Shown piece by piece: positions 43,892 to 52,701 of a stretch of 64,000 bases of DNA; position 1 is the stretch's first letter; each line of letters begins with the position of its first letter. Source of the DNA: Rhodococcus rhodochrous (GTDB lineage: Bacteria; Actinomycetota; Actinomycetes; Mycobacteriales; Mycobacteriaceae); contig NZ_CP027557.1 of the NCBI RefSeq assembly GCF_014854695.1, positions 1,674,001 to 1,738,000 on the forward strand. The letters run 5' to 3'. Made by a program: the position numbers and the translations under genes. The notes beneath the pieces are model-generated. The model was not told the DNA's origin. It worked only from the letters and a program-made list of their open reading frames with translations, and did not search any database.

Positions 43892-45256
43892 ATGGAGCAG
43901 CCTGCGTCGACCCCGACCGAGGAAACGAACACAGCGCGCGACGTACAGAGCCCGCCGTCAGGTGACATCGCGCAACTGCGGAAGGTCACCCTGTCGAGCC
44001 TGCTCGGCACCACCATCGAGTACTACGACTTCCTGCTCTACAGCACGATGGCCGCCCTCGTCTTCGGCGACCTGTTCTTCCCGTCGTCGAACTCGGCGGT
44101 CTCGACGATCGCCGCCTTCGGGACACTCGCGGCCGGATACGTCGCGCGACCGCTGGGCGGCCTGGTGTTCGGGCACTTCGGCGATCGGCTCGGACGCAAG
44201 TCGATGCTCGTCATCACGATGGTGATGATGGGTATCGCCAGCTTCGCGATCGGCATCCTTCCCACCTACGAACAGATCGGCATGCTGGCGCCCGTCCTTC
44301 TCGTGACGCTGCGTGTCGTGCAGGGTGTCGCCGTCGGTGGCGAGTGGGGTGGCGCGGCACTGATGGTCGCCGAGCACTCCGACGACCGTCGTCGCGGACT
44401 GTGGACCGGCCTCATGCAGCTCGGTTCGCCGATCGGATTCCTGTTGTCGACGTCGGCTGTGATGCTCGCGACCCTGCTGCCGGACGAGTCGTTCGAATCG
44501 TGGGGATGGCGACTGCCGTTCATCGCCAGCGCAGCGCTTCTGGCGATCGGCCTCTACGTGCGCATGAGTGTCGTTGAGAGTCCTGTCTTCGAGCAGGCCG
44601 CGGCGAGAGCGGAGGACGCCGCGGAGGCGAAACCACCGGTGCTGCAGTTGCTCCGGCGTCCGCGCCCGCTCATCCTTGCGTGTGCGGTGGGTATCGGCCC
44701 GTTCGCGATGACGGCTCTGATCACGTCGCACATCATCGCCTACACGACATCGGTGGGATACAGCTCGTCGACCGTCATGCGGATTCTGGTGCTGATGTCG
44801 GTCGTCTCGATCTTCGCGATCCCCGGCTTCTCGGCGTTGTCCGACCGCGTGGGACGTCGCGCGGTGAGCCTCACGGGTGCGGCCGTCGCGGTGCTGTACG
44901 CCTTCCCGCTGTACATGATGATCAACACGGGTTCGATCGCGCTGCTCACGGTCGCGTTGCTGTTCGGGCAGGTCGTGCAGTCGGCGATGTACGCGCCGCT
45001 CGCACCGATGCTGTCGGAGATGTTCGGCACCGACGTGCGGTACACCGGGGTGTCGTTCGGCTACCAGTTCGCCAGCTTGATCGGCGCCGGCTTCACGCCG
45101 ATGATCGCGGCGAGCCTGCTGGTCGCGTCGGACGGATCGAGCCTGCCGCTGAGCCTCATCCTCGTCGGTACCGCGTGTGTGACGATCTTCGCCGCGTGGA
45201 TCGCGTCGGAGACCCGGGGCAAGAACCTCGCCGCTGCCCGGACCGAACAGATCTGA
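43892..45256 (+). CDS. MFS transporter, metabolite:H+ symporter (MHS) type
   Basis: 454 aa, about 12 membrane segments. MHS family marks are present: LLGTTIEYYDFLLYSTMAALVF, ARPLGGLVFGHFGDRLGRKSML and RVVQGVAVGGEWGGAALM, then SDRVGRRAV and the SYGQ-like GYQFASLIGAG. Such proteins carry citrate, shikimate, ketoglutarate or betaine with protons. No operon partner on this strand; the 3' end is followed at once by a perfect 18-base stem-loop. The substrate cannot be told from sequence. Confidence 0.88.
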   Translation: MEQPASTPTEETNTARDVQSPPSGDIAQLRKVTLSSLLGTTIEYYDFLLYSTMAALVFGDLFFPSSNSAVSTIAAFGTLAAGYVARPLGGLVFGHFGDRLGRKSMLVITMVMMGIASFAIGILPTYEQIGMLAPVLLVTLRVVQGVAVGGEWGGAALMVAEHSDDRRRGLWTGLMQLGSPIGFLLSTSAVMLATLLPDESFESWGWRLPFIASAALLAIGLYVRMSVVESPVFEQAAARAEDAAEAKPPVLQLLRRPRPLILACAVGIGPFAMTALITSHIIAYTTSVGYSSSTVMRILVLMSVVSIFAIPGFSALSDRVGRRAVSLTGAAVAVLYAFPLYMMINTGSIALLTVALLFGQVVQSAMYAPLAPMLSEMFGTDVRYTGVSFGYQFASLIGAGFTPMIAASLLVASDGSSLPLSLILVGTACVTIFAAWIASETRGKNLAAARTEQI

Positions 45257-45265
45257 CGTCGATTT

Positions 45266-45304
45266 CGGTGGGTTCGTCCCCGCTGAGCGGGGACGAACCC
45301 ACCG
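45266..45304. terminator. Dispersed palindrome family I, copy 4 (MHS transporter terminator)
   Basis: CGGTGGGTTCGTCCCCGC and GCGGGGACGAACCCACCG form a perfect 18-base stem with a TGA loop, ten bases after the MHS gene stop. It is the most regular member of the family. Confidence 0.88.
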
Positions 45305-45358
45305 GAGTCCTGTGACTGCTCTACTGGAGGGAGACACCGAAAGCAGAGGAGGACCTCG

Positions 45359-46237
45359 ATGAACGACACGAAGCCGAACACCGTCTCCGCGGAGTGGCTG
45401 TACGAGCAGTTGGGGGACGAGGACCTCGTCATCGTCGACGCCACCGTGCACCTGAGTACGCCGCCGGACGGGTCCGTGCACATCGAACCCGGTTTGGCGA
45501 CCTACCTGGAGGAACACATTCCCGGCGCGGTCTACGCCGACCTGTTCACGGACTTCTCCGATCACGAAGCGCCGCAACCGTTCACCGCGGCGCCGTCGGA
45601 CCGGTTCGCCACCGCCGCCGGCGCGGTCGGTATCGGTGAAGGACGTCGCGTGGTGCTGTACGACCAGAAGAACGGCATCTGGGCCGCGCGACTGTGGTGG
45701 CAGTTGCGGCTCGAAGGTTTCGACGACGCCGCCGTGCTCGACGGTGGGCTGCCCGCCTGGAAGGCCGCCGGGTATCCCGTCTCGGACGAGCAGGTGGTCC
45801 CGCACGGCGCGACGTTCACCTCGCAGCACCGGCCCGAGCTCGTGCGGTCGACGGAGGAGATCGCGGCGTCGCTCGACGACCCGAACACGCTGATCATCAA
45901 CGCCTTGGATCCCGCGACCTACCGCGGGGAGAGCCCGTCCTACCCGCGGCGTGGACACATCCCCGGCAGCATCAACATCCCCTTCGGTGATCTCGTCGAC
46001 CCGTCGACCGGACGCTTGAAGCCGGCGGCGGAACTGCGCGAGATCTTCGACAAGGCGGGTGCCCTGAACCCGGACGTCAAGCCGGTGACCTACTGTGGCG
46101 GCGGCATCGCGGCCTCCGGACTCGCGCACGCGCTCGCAGCTGCAGGACGGTCGGATGTTGCGGTGTACGACGGTTCGCTCAACGCGTGGACCGCCGACGC
46201 ATCCCTGCCGCTCGTGGAGGGCCCCGACCCCCGCTGA
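45359..46237 (+). CDS. Thiosulfate/3-mercaptopyruvate sulfurtransferase (two rhodanese domains)
   Basis: 292 aa. The N-terminal rhodanese-like domain (residues 10-140; VVLYDQKNGIWAARLWWQL) lacks a catalytic Cys; the C-terminal domain has the active loop TYCGGGIAAS with Cys246. The HIPGA motif is in both halves (EEHIPGAVYADL, RRGHIPGSINIPF). It moves a sulfane sulfur from thiosulfate or mercaptopyruvate to a thiol acceptor. The CGGGIAAS loop is closer to mercaptopyruvate sulfurtransferases than to the CRKGVTA loop of classical rhodaneses. It is followed by a perfect 17-base stem-loop. Confidence 0.9.
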   Translation: MNDTKPNTVSAEWLYEQLGDEDLVIVDATVHLSTPPDGSVHIEPGLATYLEEHIPGAVYADLFTDFSDHEAPQPFTAAPSDRFATAAGAVGIGEGRRVVLYDQKNGIWAARLWWQLRLEGFDDAAVLDGGLPAWKAAGYPVSDEQVVPHGATFTSQHRPELVRSTEEIAASLDDPNTLIINALDPATYRGESPSYPRRGHIPGSINIPFGDLVDPSTGRLKPAAELREIFDKAGALNPDVKPVTYCGGGIAASGLAHALAAAGRSDVAVYDGSLNAWTADASLPLVEGPDPR

Positions 46238-46246
46238 CGTTTGAAT

Positions 46247-46291
46247 CTTCGGTGTTCTCGACGTCGTATAGCGCCGTCGAGAACACCGAAG
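46247..46291. terminator. Dispersed palindrome family II, copy 2 (terminator)
   Basis: CTTCGGTGTTCTCGACG and CGTCGAGAACACCGAAG are perfect 17-base arms with an 11-base loop, just after the sulfurtransferase stop. The core GGTGTTCTCGAC is the same as at 31561. Confidence 0.85.
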
Positions 46292-46312
46292 TTGATTTCA
46301 CCGTTGCATCAG

Positions 46313-46332
46313 TTAGAGCAAACATGATCTAA
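46313..46332. promoter_or_regulatory. Possible operator of the pnuC-nadR operon
   Basis: TTAGA-N10-TCTAA in the AT-rich region 26-45 bases before pnuC. Such NAD-salvage operons are often regulated by NrtR, NiaR or NadR-like repressors, but this motif does not match a consensus I can confirm. Confidence 0.35.
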
Positions 46333-46357
46333 TCGCTGCCACAAGCGAAAGGCGGCG

Positions 46358-46987
46358 ATGATGATCGCATTTCTGAACTCGACGGCGTTCACCGCGCTCG
46401 GTACGCCCACCACCTGGGCCGAGGTGTTCGGCTTCGTCAGCGGCGCGTGGTGCGTGTACCTGGTGGGGCGGCAGTCGATCCTCAACTGGCCGATCGGGAT
46501 CGCCAACAATCTCGTGTGGATCCTGCTCTTCGCGACCGCCGGGCTCTACGCCGATTCCGGACTGCAGGTCGTGTACATCGCGCTCGCCGTGTGGGGGTGG
46601 AGTAACTGGGCGCGGGGCAGGGACGGGGATGCCCTGCCGGTGACGGGCACGAGCACGACCGAATGGAGCGTGCTCGCGGTCGTCGGTGTCGCTGCGGTGA
46701 TCGGGCTGACGGCACTGCTGGAGGTCGCGACGAACTCGACCGTCGCATTCTGGGACGCAACCACCACCGTGCTGTCATTGCTGGCGACGTGGGGACAGGC
46801 GAAGAAACGGTGGGAATCGTGGCTGCTGTGGATCGCCGCCGACCTGATCTACATCCCGCTCTACCTGCACAAGGGGCTGACGCTCACGGCGCTGTTGTAC
46901 GCGGGCTTCCTGCTGCTGTGCATTCGGGGCCTGCTCGCCTGGCGACGCTCCATGGCGGCCGAGCGGCAACTGGTGGAGGTGCGCTGA
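46358..46987 (+). CDS. pnuC: PnuC-type nicotinamide riboside/NMN transporter
   Basis: 209 aa, about seven membrane segments. Family blocks include WAEVFGFVSGAWCVYLVGRQSILNWPIGIANN, QVVYIALAVWGWSNW and WLLWIAADLIYIPLYLHKGL, which carries the Trp/Asp pattern typical of PnuC. It takes up nicotinamide riboside by facilitated diffusion, trapped by phosphorylation. It overlaps the next gene (nadR) by one base in a TGATG junction, so the two are coupled and form a salvage operon: uptake followed by NR kinase and NMN adenylyltransferase. Confidence 0.9.
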   Translation: MMIAFLNSTAFTALGTPTTWAEVFGFVSGAWCVYLVGRQSILNWPIGIANNLVWILLFATAGLYADSGLQVVYIALAVWGWSNWARGRDGDALPVTGTSTTEWSVLAVVGVAAVIGLTALLEVATNSTVAFWDATTTVLSLLATWGQAKKRWESWLLWIAADLIYIPLYLHKGLTLTALLYAGFLLLCIRGLLAWRRSMAAERQLVEVR

Positions 46988-48042
46988 TGTATCGGCACGC
47001 GCTCGTCATCGGGAAGTTCTACCCACCTCACGTCGGTCATCATCACCTCGTCCGGCGTGCCGCGGAAGTAGCCGAACGCGTCACCGTCGTCGTGATGTCC
47101 TCTGCGGCAGAGACGATTCCGTTGGTCGACCGCGTGTCGTGGATGCGCGAATCGCACGCCGCCGACACGGCGGTCACCGTGACGGGGATCCCGTGCGACG
47201 CACCGATGGATCTGGAATCGGACACCGTATGGACCGCGCAGGTCGCCTGTATGAAAGCAGCCGCGCGCACCGTCACCGATGTTCCGGTCGATGCGGTGGT
47301 CTCCAGCGAGAAGTACGGCGACGAACTCGCTCGACACTTCTCGGCCACGCACGTGTGCGTCGACCCGCTGCGTGTCGCGCATCCCGCCTCCGGCACGGCC
47401 TGCCGCAGCGATCTCACCGGGCGCTGGGACGATCTCGACGCACCCGCCCGAGCCGGCCTCACGACCCGCATCGTCGTCCTCGGCGCCGAATCCACGGGCA
47501 CCACCACCGTGAGCCGAGAACTGGTGCGACGATTCCGAAATCGCGGTGATGTGTGGGAACGAACCGGCTGGGTGCCGGAATACGGCCGGCAGGCCACCTA
47601 CGACAAGCTCGGCACCGGAACCATCGACGACATCGTGTGGACCGGCGACGATTTCGAGAACATCGCCGTCGAACAGACGCGACTCGAGGAACGGGCAGCA
47701 CGGGAGGGGTCTCCGCTGCTCGTCTGCGACACCGATGCCTTCGCGACCACCGTGTGGGAGCGACGCTATCTCGGCAGCAGTGAGCGGGCGTGGCGCGGTG
47801 TCCGCGACCGGCGAGCGCTGTACCTGCTCACCGACTACAGCGGTGTTCCGTTCGTGCAGGACGGCATCCGGGACGGCGAGCACATCCGCGCGCGGATGAC
47901 GGAGTGGTTCGTCGACGCGCTCACTGCCACGGGACGCTCGTGGGTGTTGCTCACCGGCAGTCTCGAGGAACGGGTGGACCTGGCGGAACGGGTGGCGGAC
48001 GAGGCGTTGCGGTTGGGCTCGCAGTTCGGCGCGCCGCTGTAG
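46987..48042 (+). CDS. nadR: NadR-type bifunctional NMN adenylyltransferase/NR kinase
   Basis: 351 aa. Residues 1-150 form a nucleotidyltransferase domain: GKFYPPHVGHHHLVRRA with the HxGH motif and the downstream SSEKYGDELA segment. Residues 160-350 are the kinase domain with P-loop GAESTGTTTVSR and the LLTDYSGVPFVQDGIRDG region, as in NadR proteins of Haemophilus and others. There is no N-terminal HTH, so it is an enzyme only. Translation is coupled to pnuC. Starting at the ATG in the TGATG overlap gives the full GKFxPPHxGH domain immediately. Confidence 0.92.
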   Translation: MYRHALVIGKFYPPHVGHHHLVRRAAEVAERVTVVVMSSAAETIPLVDRVSWMRESHAADTAVTVTGIPCDAPMDLESDTVWTAQVACMKAAARTVTDVPVDAVVSSEKYGDELARHFSATHVCVDPLRVAHPASGTACRSDLTGRWDDLDAPARAGLTTRIVVLGAESTGTTTVSRELVRRFRNRGDVWERTGWVPEYGRQATYDKLGTGTIDDIVWTGDDFENIAVEQTRLEERAAREGSPLLVCDTDAFATTVWERRYLGSSERAWRGVRDRRALYLLTDYSGVPFVQDGIRDGEHIRARMTEWFVDALTATGRSWVLLTGSLEERVDLAERVADEALRLGSQFGAPL

Positions 48043-48157
48043 AGGTGGATTTCGTCTTCCCCTTCTCACGTTATACCGGATCCTCGGCCCTCATGAGGAT
48101 CGAAAATTGGGTTCATACTCGCCCACACAGCATTGAAGTCGCAGGTGGGGAGCTGGA

Positions 48158-50680
48158 ATGGGTTACGTACAGAATTTTCGGGAGATCGACCGCACGGCGG
48201 TGTCGATCGTGGGTGGCAAGGGAGCGAGTCTGGGGGAGTTGTGGCGCATCGCCGACGTCGACGTGCCCGAGGGGTTCTGCGTGACGACGGACGCTTATCG
48301 GACGGTGCTCTCCGAGCTACCGCATGTCGACGACCTGCTCGAGCGACTCGCGAATGCCGAACCCGACGACATCGCAGCGCTGAGCGCGTGGATTCGTGCG
48401 GAGATCGAGGGGTGCACGATCCCTGGCGACATCGCGGAGGAGATCGCCGCGTGGGTCCGCGACCTCGGGGAGGACGTGCCTGTCGCGGTGCGCTCGAGCG
48501 CGACCGCCGAGGATCTGCCGACGGCGTCGTTCGCGGGGCAACAGGACAGTTACCTGGACATCCGGGGCGTCGAGGACGTTCTTCGGCATGTGAGCAGGTG
48601 CTGGGCCTCGTTGTTCACCGAGCGCGCCGTCGCCTATCGGGTGAACAACGGCTTCGACCACCGGAAGGTGCATATGGCCGTGGTCGTGCAGCGGATGGTG
48701 TTCCCGCAGGCCTCGGGTGTTCTGTTCACCGCCGATCCTGTCACCTCGGACCGCACGGTGTCCCGGGTGGATGCGGTCGCCGGGTTGGGTGACGACCTGG
48801 TGTCGGGTCTGGTGAACGCCGACGCGTACGCGGTGCGTGCCGGCGAGGTCGTGGACCGGACGCAGCGCCAGAAGGTACCGGTGTTGACCGACACGCACCT
48901 CGTCGAACTCGTGCAGCTGGGCAGACGCATCGAAGCGCACTTCGGGCGTCCCCAGGACATCGAATGGTGCTTGGCCGACGACGTCTTCCACATCGTGCAG
49001 AGCCGCCCGATCACCACGCTGTTCCCCGTTCCGGAGGCCGGCGACGACGACAACCACGTGTACCTGTCCGTCGGTCACCAGCAGATGATGACCGATCCGC
49101 TGAAGCCACTGGGAATCTCCATGTGGCAGTTGACCAGTCGTGCGCCCATGCGACACGCGGGTGGACGGCTCTTCGTCGACGTCACGCCCATGCTGGCCTC
49201 ACCCACCCAGGGACCGGGCATCGTCGGGATGATCGGCAGCTCCGACCCGCTCTTCGGCGACGCGCTGCGAACCGTGCTCGATCGAGGATTCGTCCCGACG
49301 CGCCCGGACGACCCTGCTGCCGCGCGGGTCGGTCTGCCACCTGCCCCGGACGCGATCGACCCGGCCGTCGTGCCAGAACTCGTCGCCCGCAACGAGGCCG
49401 CGATCGTCGAATCGGCACGTCTCATCGAGAACGAAACCGGTTCGGCGCTACTCGATATCATCCGCGCCGACATCCGCGAGCTGCAGGATTCGTTGTTCGG
49501 TAAAGAGGTCGGAGAGGTGCTCGCTGCCGGTATGCAGGCGGCCGAGCGGCTCAACGAGTTGGGGCAGGAATGGTTGGGGAAGAAGAACGTCGCGGACGTC
49601 GTCTCCCGCTCGGTGCCCTACAACGTCACGTCGGAGATGGGGTTGGCGTTGCTCGACGTCGCCGATGCCGCGCGCCCGTACCCGGACGTCGTGGCGTTCC
49701 TGCGGCAGGTCGACGAGGAGGGCTTCGACGACGCACGCTTCCTCGACGCACTCGGCGCGCGTGAGGGCGGACCGCAGGTACGAGCGGCATTCGAGGACTT
49801 CCTCGGCAAGTACGGCAGGCGGTGTGTCGGGGAAATCGACATCACCCGGCCCAGGTGGGGTGAGCGCCCCACGATGCTGGTGCCGATGGTCGTGAGCAAT
49901 CTCGACAACTTCGAACCCGGTGCCGCGGCACAGCGTTTCGACGAGGGTCGCCGCCGAGCGGAGGAGAAGAAGCGCGAACTCCTCGAACGCGTCCGGGGTC
50001 TGCCCGACGGGGAGCAGAAGGCGCGGGAGATCGAGAGGCTCGTCGACCGGGTCCGCGCTTTCGCGGGATATCGCGAGTATCCGAAGTACGGCATGGTCGG
50101 CCGCTACTTCGTCTACAAGCAGGCGCTGCTGCGTGAGGCGGAGCGTCTCGTCCGAGCCGGGGTGATCGACGAGAAGGAGGACATCTTCTTCCTGAGGTTC
50201 GACGAACTCGAGGACGTGGTGCGCGCACCACGTCCGGTCGGTGACCTCGTCACCGAGCGGAAGCGGGAGTTCGCATCGTTCGCCACTCTCACACCCCCTC
50301 GGGTATTGCTGTCGACAGGCGAGACACTCACCGGTGCGTACAGCCGTGACGGCCTGCCCGACGGTGCCCTGCCCGGTATCGCGGTGTCCACCGGTGTCGT
50401 GGAGGGCCGCGCCCGCGTGGTCACCGACATGGACCGGGCCGATCTCGAACCCGGCGACATCCTGGTCACCGCGTTCACCGACCCCAGCTGGACCCCGGCG
50501 TTCGTCACCGTCAGCGCGCTGGTGACGGAGGTCGGTGGTGTGATGACCCACGGCGCCGTCATCGCGCGCGAGTACGGGTTGCCGGCCGTCGTGGGTGTCG
50601 AGGGCGCGACCCGCATCATCCGCGACGGGCAGCGTATCCGCGTACACGGCACGGAAGGGTACGTCGAGATCCTGACCTGA
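48158..50680 (+). CDS. rph: Rifamycin phosphotransferase-like PEP synthase family enzyme
   Basis: 840 aa, close to rifampin phosphotransferase (about 865). The N-terminal ATP-grasp domain has GGKGASLGEL, VPEGFCVTTDAYR, AVRSSATAEDLPTASFAGQ and VVVQRMVFPQASGVLFTADP. The central part with SVGHQQMMTDPLKPLGISMWQL is typical of rifampin phosphotransferases. The C-terminal swivelling domain ends in GGVMTHGAVIAREYGLPAVVGV, with the phospho-His. The enzyme transfers the beta-phosphate of ATP to rifamycin C21-OH. No rifamycin-associated palindrome was seen upstream, so an ordinary PEP synthase-like role cannot be ruled out. GGGGAG precedes the ATG. Confidence 0.8.
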   Translation: MGYVQNFREIDRTAVSIVGGKGASLGELWRIADVDVPEGFCVTTDAYRTVLSELPHVDDLLERLANAEPDDIAALSAWIRAEIEGCTIPGDIAEEIAAWVRDLGEDVPVAVRSSATAEDLPTASFAGQQDSYLDIRGVEDVLRHVSRCWASLFTERAVAYRVNNGFDHRKVHMAVVVQRMVFPQASGVLFTADPVTSDRTVSRVDAVAGLGDDLVSGLVNADAYAVRAGEVVDRTQRQKVPVLTDTHLVELVQLGRRIEAHFGRPQDIEWCLADDVFHIVQSRPITTLFPVPEAGDDDNHVYLSVGHQQMMTDPLKPLGISMWQLTSRAPMRHAGGRLFVDVTPMLASPTQGPGIVGMIGSSDPLFGDALRTVLDRGFVPTRPDDPAAARVGLPPAPDAIDPAVVPELVARNEAAIVESARLIENETGSALLDIIRADIRELQDSLFGKEVGEVLAAGMQAAERLNELGQEWLGKKNVADVVSRSVPYNVTSEMGLALLDVADAARPYPDVVAFLRQVDEEGFDDARFLDALGAREGGPQVRAAFEDFLGKYGRRCVGEIDITRPRWGERPTMLVPMVVSNLDNFEPGAAAQRFDEGRRRAEEKKRELLERVRGLPDGEQKAREIERLVDRVRAFAGYREYPKYGMVGRYFVYKQALLREAERLVRAGVIDEKEDIFFLRFDELEDVVRAPRPVGDLVTERKREFASFATLTPPRVLLSTGETLTGAYSRDGLPDGALPGIAVSTGVVEGRARVVTDMDRADLEPGDILVTAFTDPSWTPAFVTVSALVTEVGGVMTHGAVIAREYGLPAVVGVEGATRIIRDGQRIRVHGTEGYVEILT

Positions 50681-50738
50681 GCCGCGGCGGCGGGACGTGT
50701 GAGGATTGTCGTCGTCGCGGAGCGGAGGAGGGCGTCGG

Positions 50739-51524
50739 GTGAAGAGCGTCGAGGCGGTCGAGAGCAGGACGTTGCCGGTCTACGAGGCCGGCGAGATCGA
50801 CGTGCCCTTCGTCATCGCGGGCATGGACGAGCTCGTCTCCCGCGAGACCCGCTTCGAAGCGCATTCGCATCCGACGCACGAACTGCTGTGGAACGACCGG
50901 GGTGCCTCCACCGCAACCATCGGTTCGCGCACATGGACGATCACCCCGACCATGGGCCTGTGGATTCCGGCGGGCGTGCTGCACTGGGGTGTCCTGCCCG
51001 CCGGAACCTGGTACCGCACCGCGCATTTCGGGATCGAATCGGCCCCGTCGTTGTCCGACGGACCGGTGGCGGTGGAGATGACATCCCTGCTGCGACTGCT
51101 GCTCGACCGGCTGACGGACGATCGTCTCGGCGACGACTCGCGCTCGCTGACCGAACGCATGGTGATCGACGTGCTCGCACCGGCCGAGAACGAACTGATG
51201 GTGCAGGTGCCCTCGTCGCCGGTCGTGCGGCCGATCGTCGAGGCGATCGCCGAGGACCCGAGCGATCCGCGGACGCTCTCGGACTGGGCGGCCGAACTCG
51301 GGGTGAGTACCCGCACCATCACTCGCACGTTCCGGTCGGAGACCGGTCTGAGTCTCGGACGCTGGGTCGCGGCGGTGCGTGCCCAGCGAGCGGTGATGTT
51401 GCTCGGTCACGGCACCGACGTCGACGACGTCGCTGAACAGGTGGGCTACCGATCGGCGAGTGCGTTCGGTGCGGCCTTCCGCCGGATCACCGGTACGACG
51501 CCCGGGATGTTCCGCGTAGGCTGA
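50739..51524 (+). CDS. AraC family transcriptional regulator with cupin sensor
   Basis: 261 aa from GTG; AGGAGGG lies six bases before it. The N-terminal cupin-like domain has EAHSHPTHELLWNDRG, TWTITPTMGLWIPAGVLHWGVLPAG; the C-terminal AraC domain has two HTHs, LSDWAAELGVSTRTITRTF and VDDVAEQVGYRSASAFGAAFRRITGTTPG. It is co-directional with and about 140 bases before the iron-siderophore importer, but an IdeR-type box intervenes, so control of the importer is possible but not shown. Confidence 0.87.
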   Translation: MKSVEAVESRTLPVYEAGEIDVPFVIAGMDELVSRETRFEAHSHPTHELLWNDRGASTATIGSRTWTITPTMGLWIPAGVLHWGVLPAGTWYRTAHFGIESAPSLSDGPVAVEMTSLLRLLLDRLTDDRLGDDSRSLTERMVIDVLAPAENELMVQVPSSPVVRPIVEAIAEDPSDPRTLSDWAAELGVSTRTITRTFRSETGLSLGRWVAAVRAQRAVMLLGHGTDVDDVAEQVGYRSASAFGAAFRRITGTTPGMFRVG

Positions 51525-51584
51525 TGTCCCGATCGCTACAGGAGCTGTCCCGATCGAGCGATTGCGCCGGACCTGGTTTCGACA

Positions 51585-51609
51585 TTAGGTTTAGGCAAAC
51601 CTCGCCTAA
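51585..51609. promoter_or_regulatory. IdeR/DtxR iron box
   Basis: TTAGGCAAACCTCGCCTAA (51591-51609) matches the 19-base IdeR/DtxR pattern TTAGG-N9-CCTAA; an overlapping TTAGGT half-site starts at 51585. It is 58 bases before the substrate-binding protein start. Iron-dependent repression of the importer operon is expected. Confidence 0.85.
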
Positions 51610-51666
51610 CTGCTCGCGGCAGATAGGGCCGAGTCCCCATCCAGTACGAGAGTGAGTTCTGCCTCC

Positions 51667-52701
51667 ATGCGTTCGAAGCGCCTCCTGACGATCGCCGCCG
51701 CATCCGTCGCGGTCGCCCTCGGTCTCACCGCCTGTGGATCCTCCGACTCCTCGGACACCGCCGAGTCCGGCTCCGGTTCGGGCGAGTACCCGATCACCAT
51801 CGAGCACGCGCTCGGCACCGTCACCCTCGACGAGAAGCCCGAACGCGTCGCCACGGTCAACTGGGCCAACCACGAGGTGCCGCTCGCGCTCGGCGTCGTG
51901 CCGGTGGGAATGGCAGCCGCCAACTTCGGTGACGACGACGGCAACGGCATGCTGCCGTGGGTCGAGGAACGTCTCGAGGAACTCGGCGCCGAGACCCCCG
52001 TGCTGTTCGACGAAACCGACGGCATCGACTTCGAGGCCGTGTCCGACACGAACCCCGACGTCATCCTCGCCGCCTACTCCGGTCTGACGCAGGAGGACTA
52101 CGAGACCCTCAGCGAGATCGCTCCCGTCGTCGCGTACCCCGAAGCTCCCTGGGCCACCTCGTGGCGCGACATGATCGAACTGAACAGCGCCGGGCTGGGT
52201 ATGGCCGAGGAGGGCAAGGAGCTCGTCGCGAGCCTCGAGCAGGAGATCTCCGACGCGGCCGCCGCCCACCCCGAACTCGAGGGCAAGGCGACGATGTTCC
52301 TCACCCACGTCGACACCGCCGACCTGAGCCAGGTCAGCTTCTACACCGCCAACGACACCCGCGCCGCCTTCTTCGAGGACCTCGGACTGGCCACCCCGAA
52401 GAGCGTCGCGGACGCCTCCACCGACGACGCCTTCTCCAAGAAGGTCAGCGCCGAGCAGGTCGACGTCTTCGACGACGTACAGATCATCGTCACCTACGGC
52501 GACCAGGAACTCGTCGACGCGCTCGAGGCCGACCCGCTGCTGTCGCAGATGCCCGCCGTCCGCAACGGCTCGATCGTCTTCCTCGACGGCTCCGGCCCGC
52601 TCGGTACCGCAGCGAACCCGACGCCGCTGGCGATCTCCTGGGTCCTCTCCGACTACGTCCAGCTGCTCTCCGACGCAGCTGCCAAGACGAACGCGGAGTG
52701 A
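51667..52701 (+). CDS. Ferric-siderophore ABC transporter, substrate-binding lipoprotein
   Basis: 344 aa from MRSKRLLTIAAASVAVALG; a GTG 15 bases upstream is an alternative. Lipobox LTAC (Cys at about residue 24) follows a classical signal, so it is anchored outside the membrane. The type III binding fold is marked by ALGTVTLDEKPERVATVNWAN, NPDVILAAYSGLTQEDYETLSEIAPVV and a C-terminal AISWVLSDYVQLL. First gene of a four-gene operon (binding protein, two permeases, ATPase), each junction being a GTGA overlap. Preceded by an IdeR-type box. The siderophore cannot be named. Confidence 0.92.
   Translation: MRSKRLLTIAAASVAVALGLTACGSSDSSDTAESGSGSGEYPITIEHALGTVTLDEKPERVATVNWANHEVPLALGVVPVGMAAANFGDDDGNGMLPWVEERLEELGAETPVLFDETDGIDFEAVSDTNPDVILAAYSGLTQEDYETLSEIAPVVAYPEAPWATSWRDMIELNSAGLGMAEEGKELVASLEQEISDAAAAHPELEGKATMFLTHVDTADLSQVSFYTANDTRAAFFEDLGLATPKSVADASTDDAFSKKVSAEQVDVFDDVQIIVTYGDQELVDALEADPLLSQMPAVRNGSIVFLDGSGPLGTAANPTPLAISWVLSDYVQLLSDAAAKTNAE

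Noticed and set aside
43958-46129. 723-codon minus-strand frame over the MHS transporter and sulfurtransferase
   Set aside because: Spans two well-supported plus-strand genes and has no recognisable domain.
48043-48157. Rifamycin-associated element upstream of the phosphotransferase
   Set aside because: No 19-base dyad of the expected kind was found in the gap.
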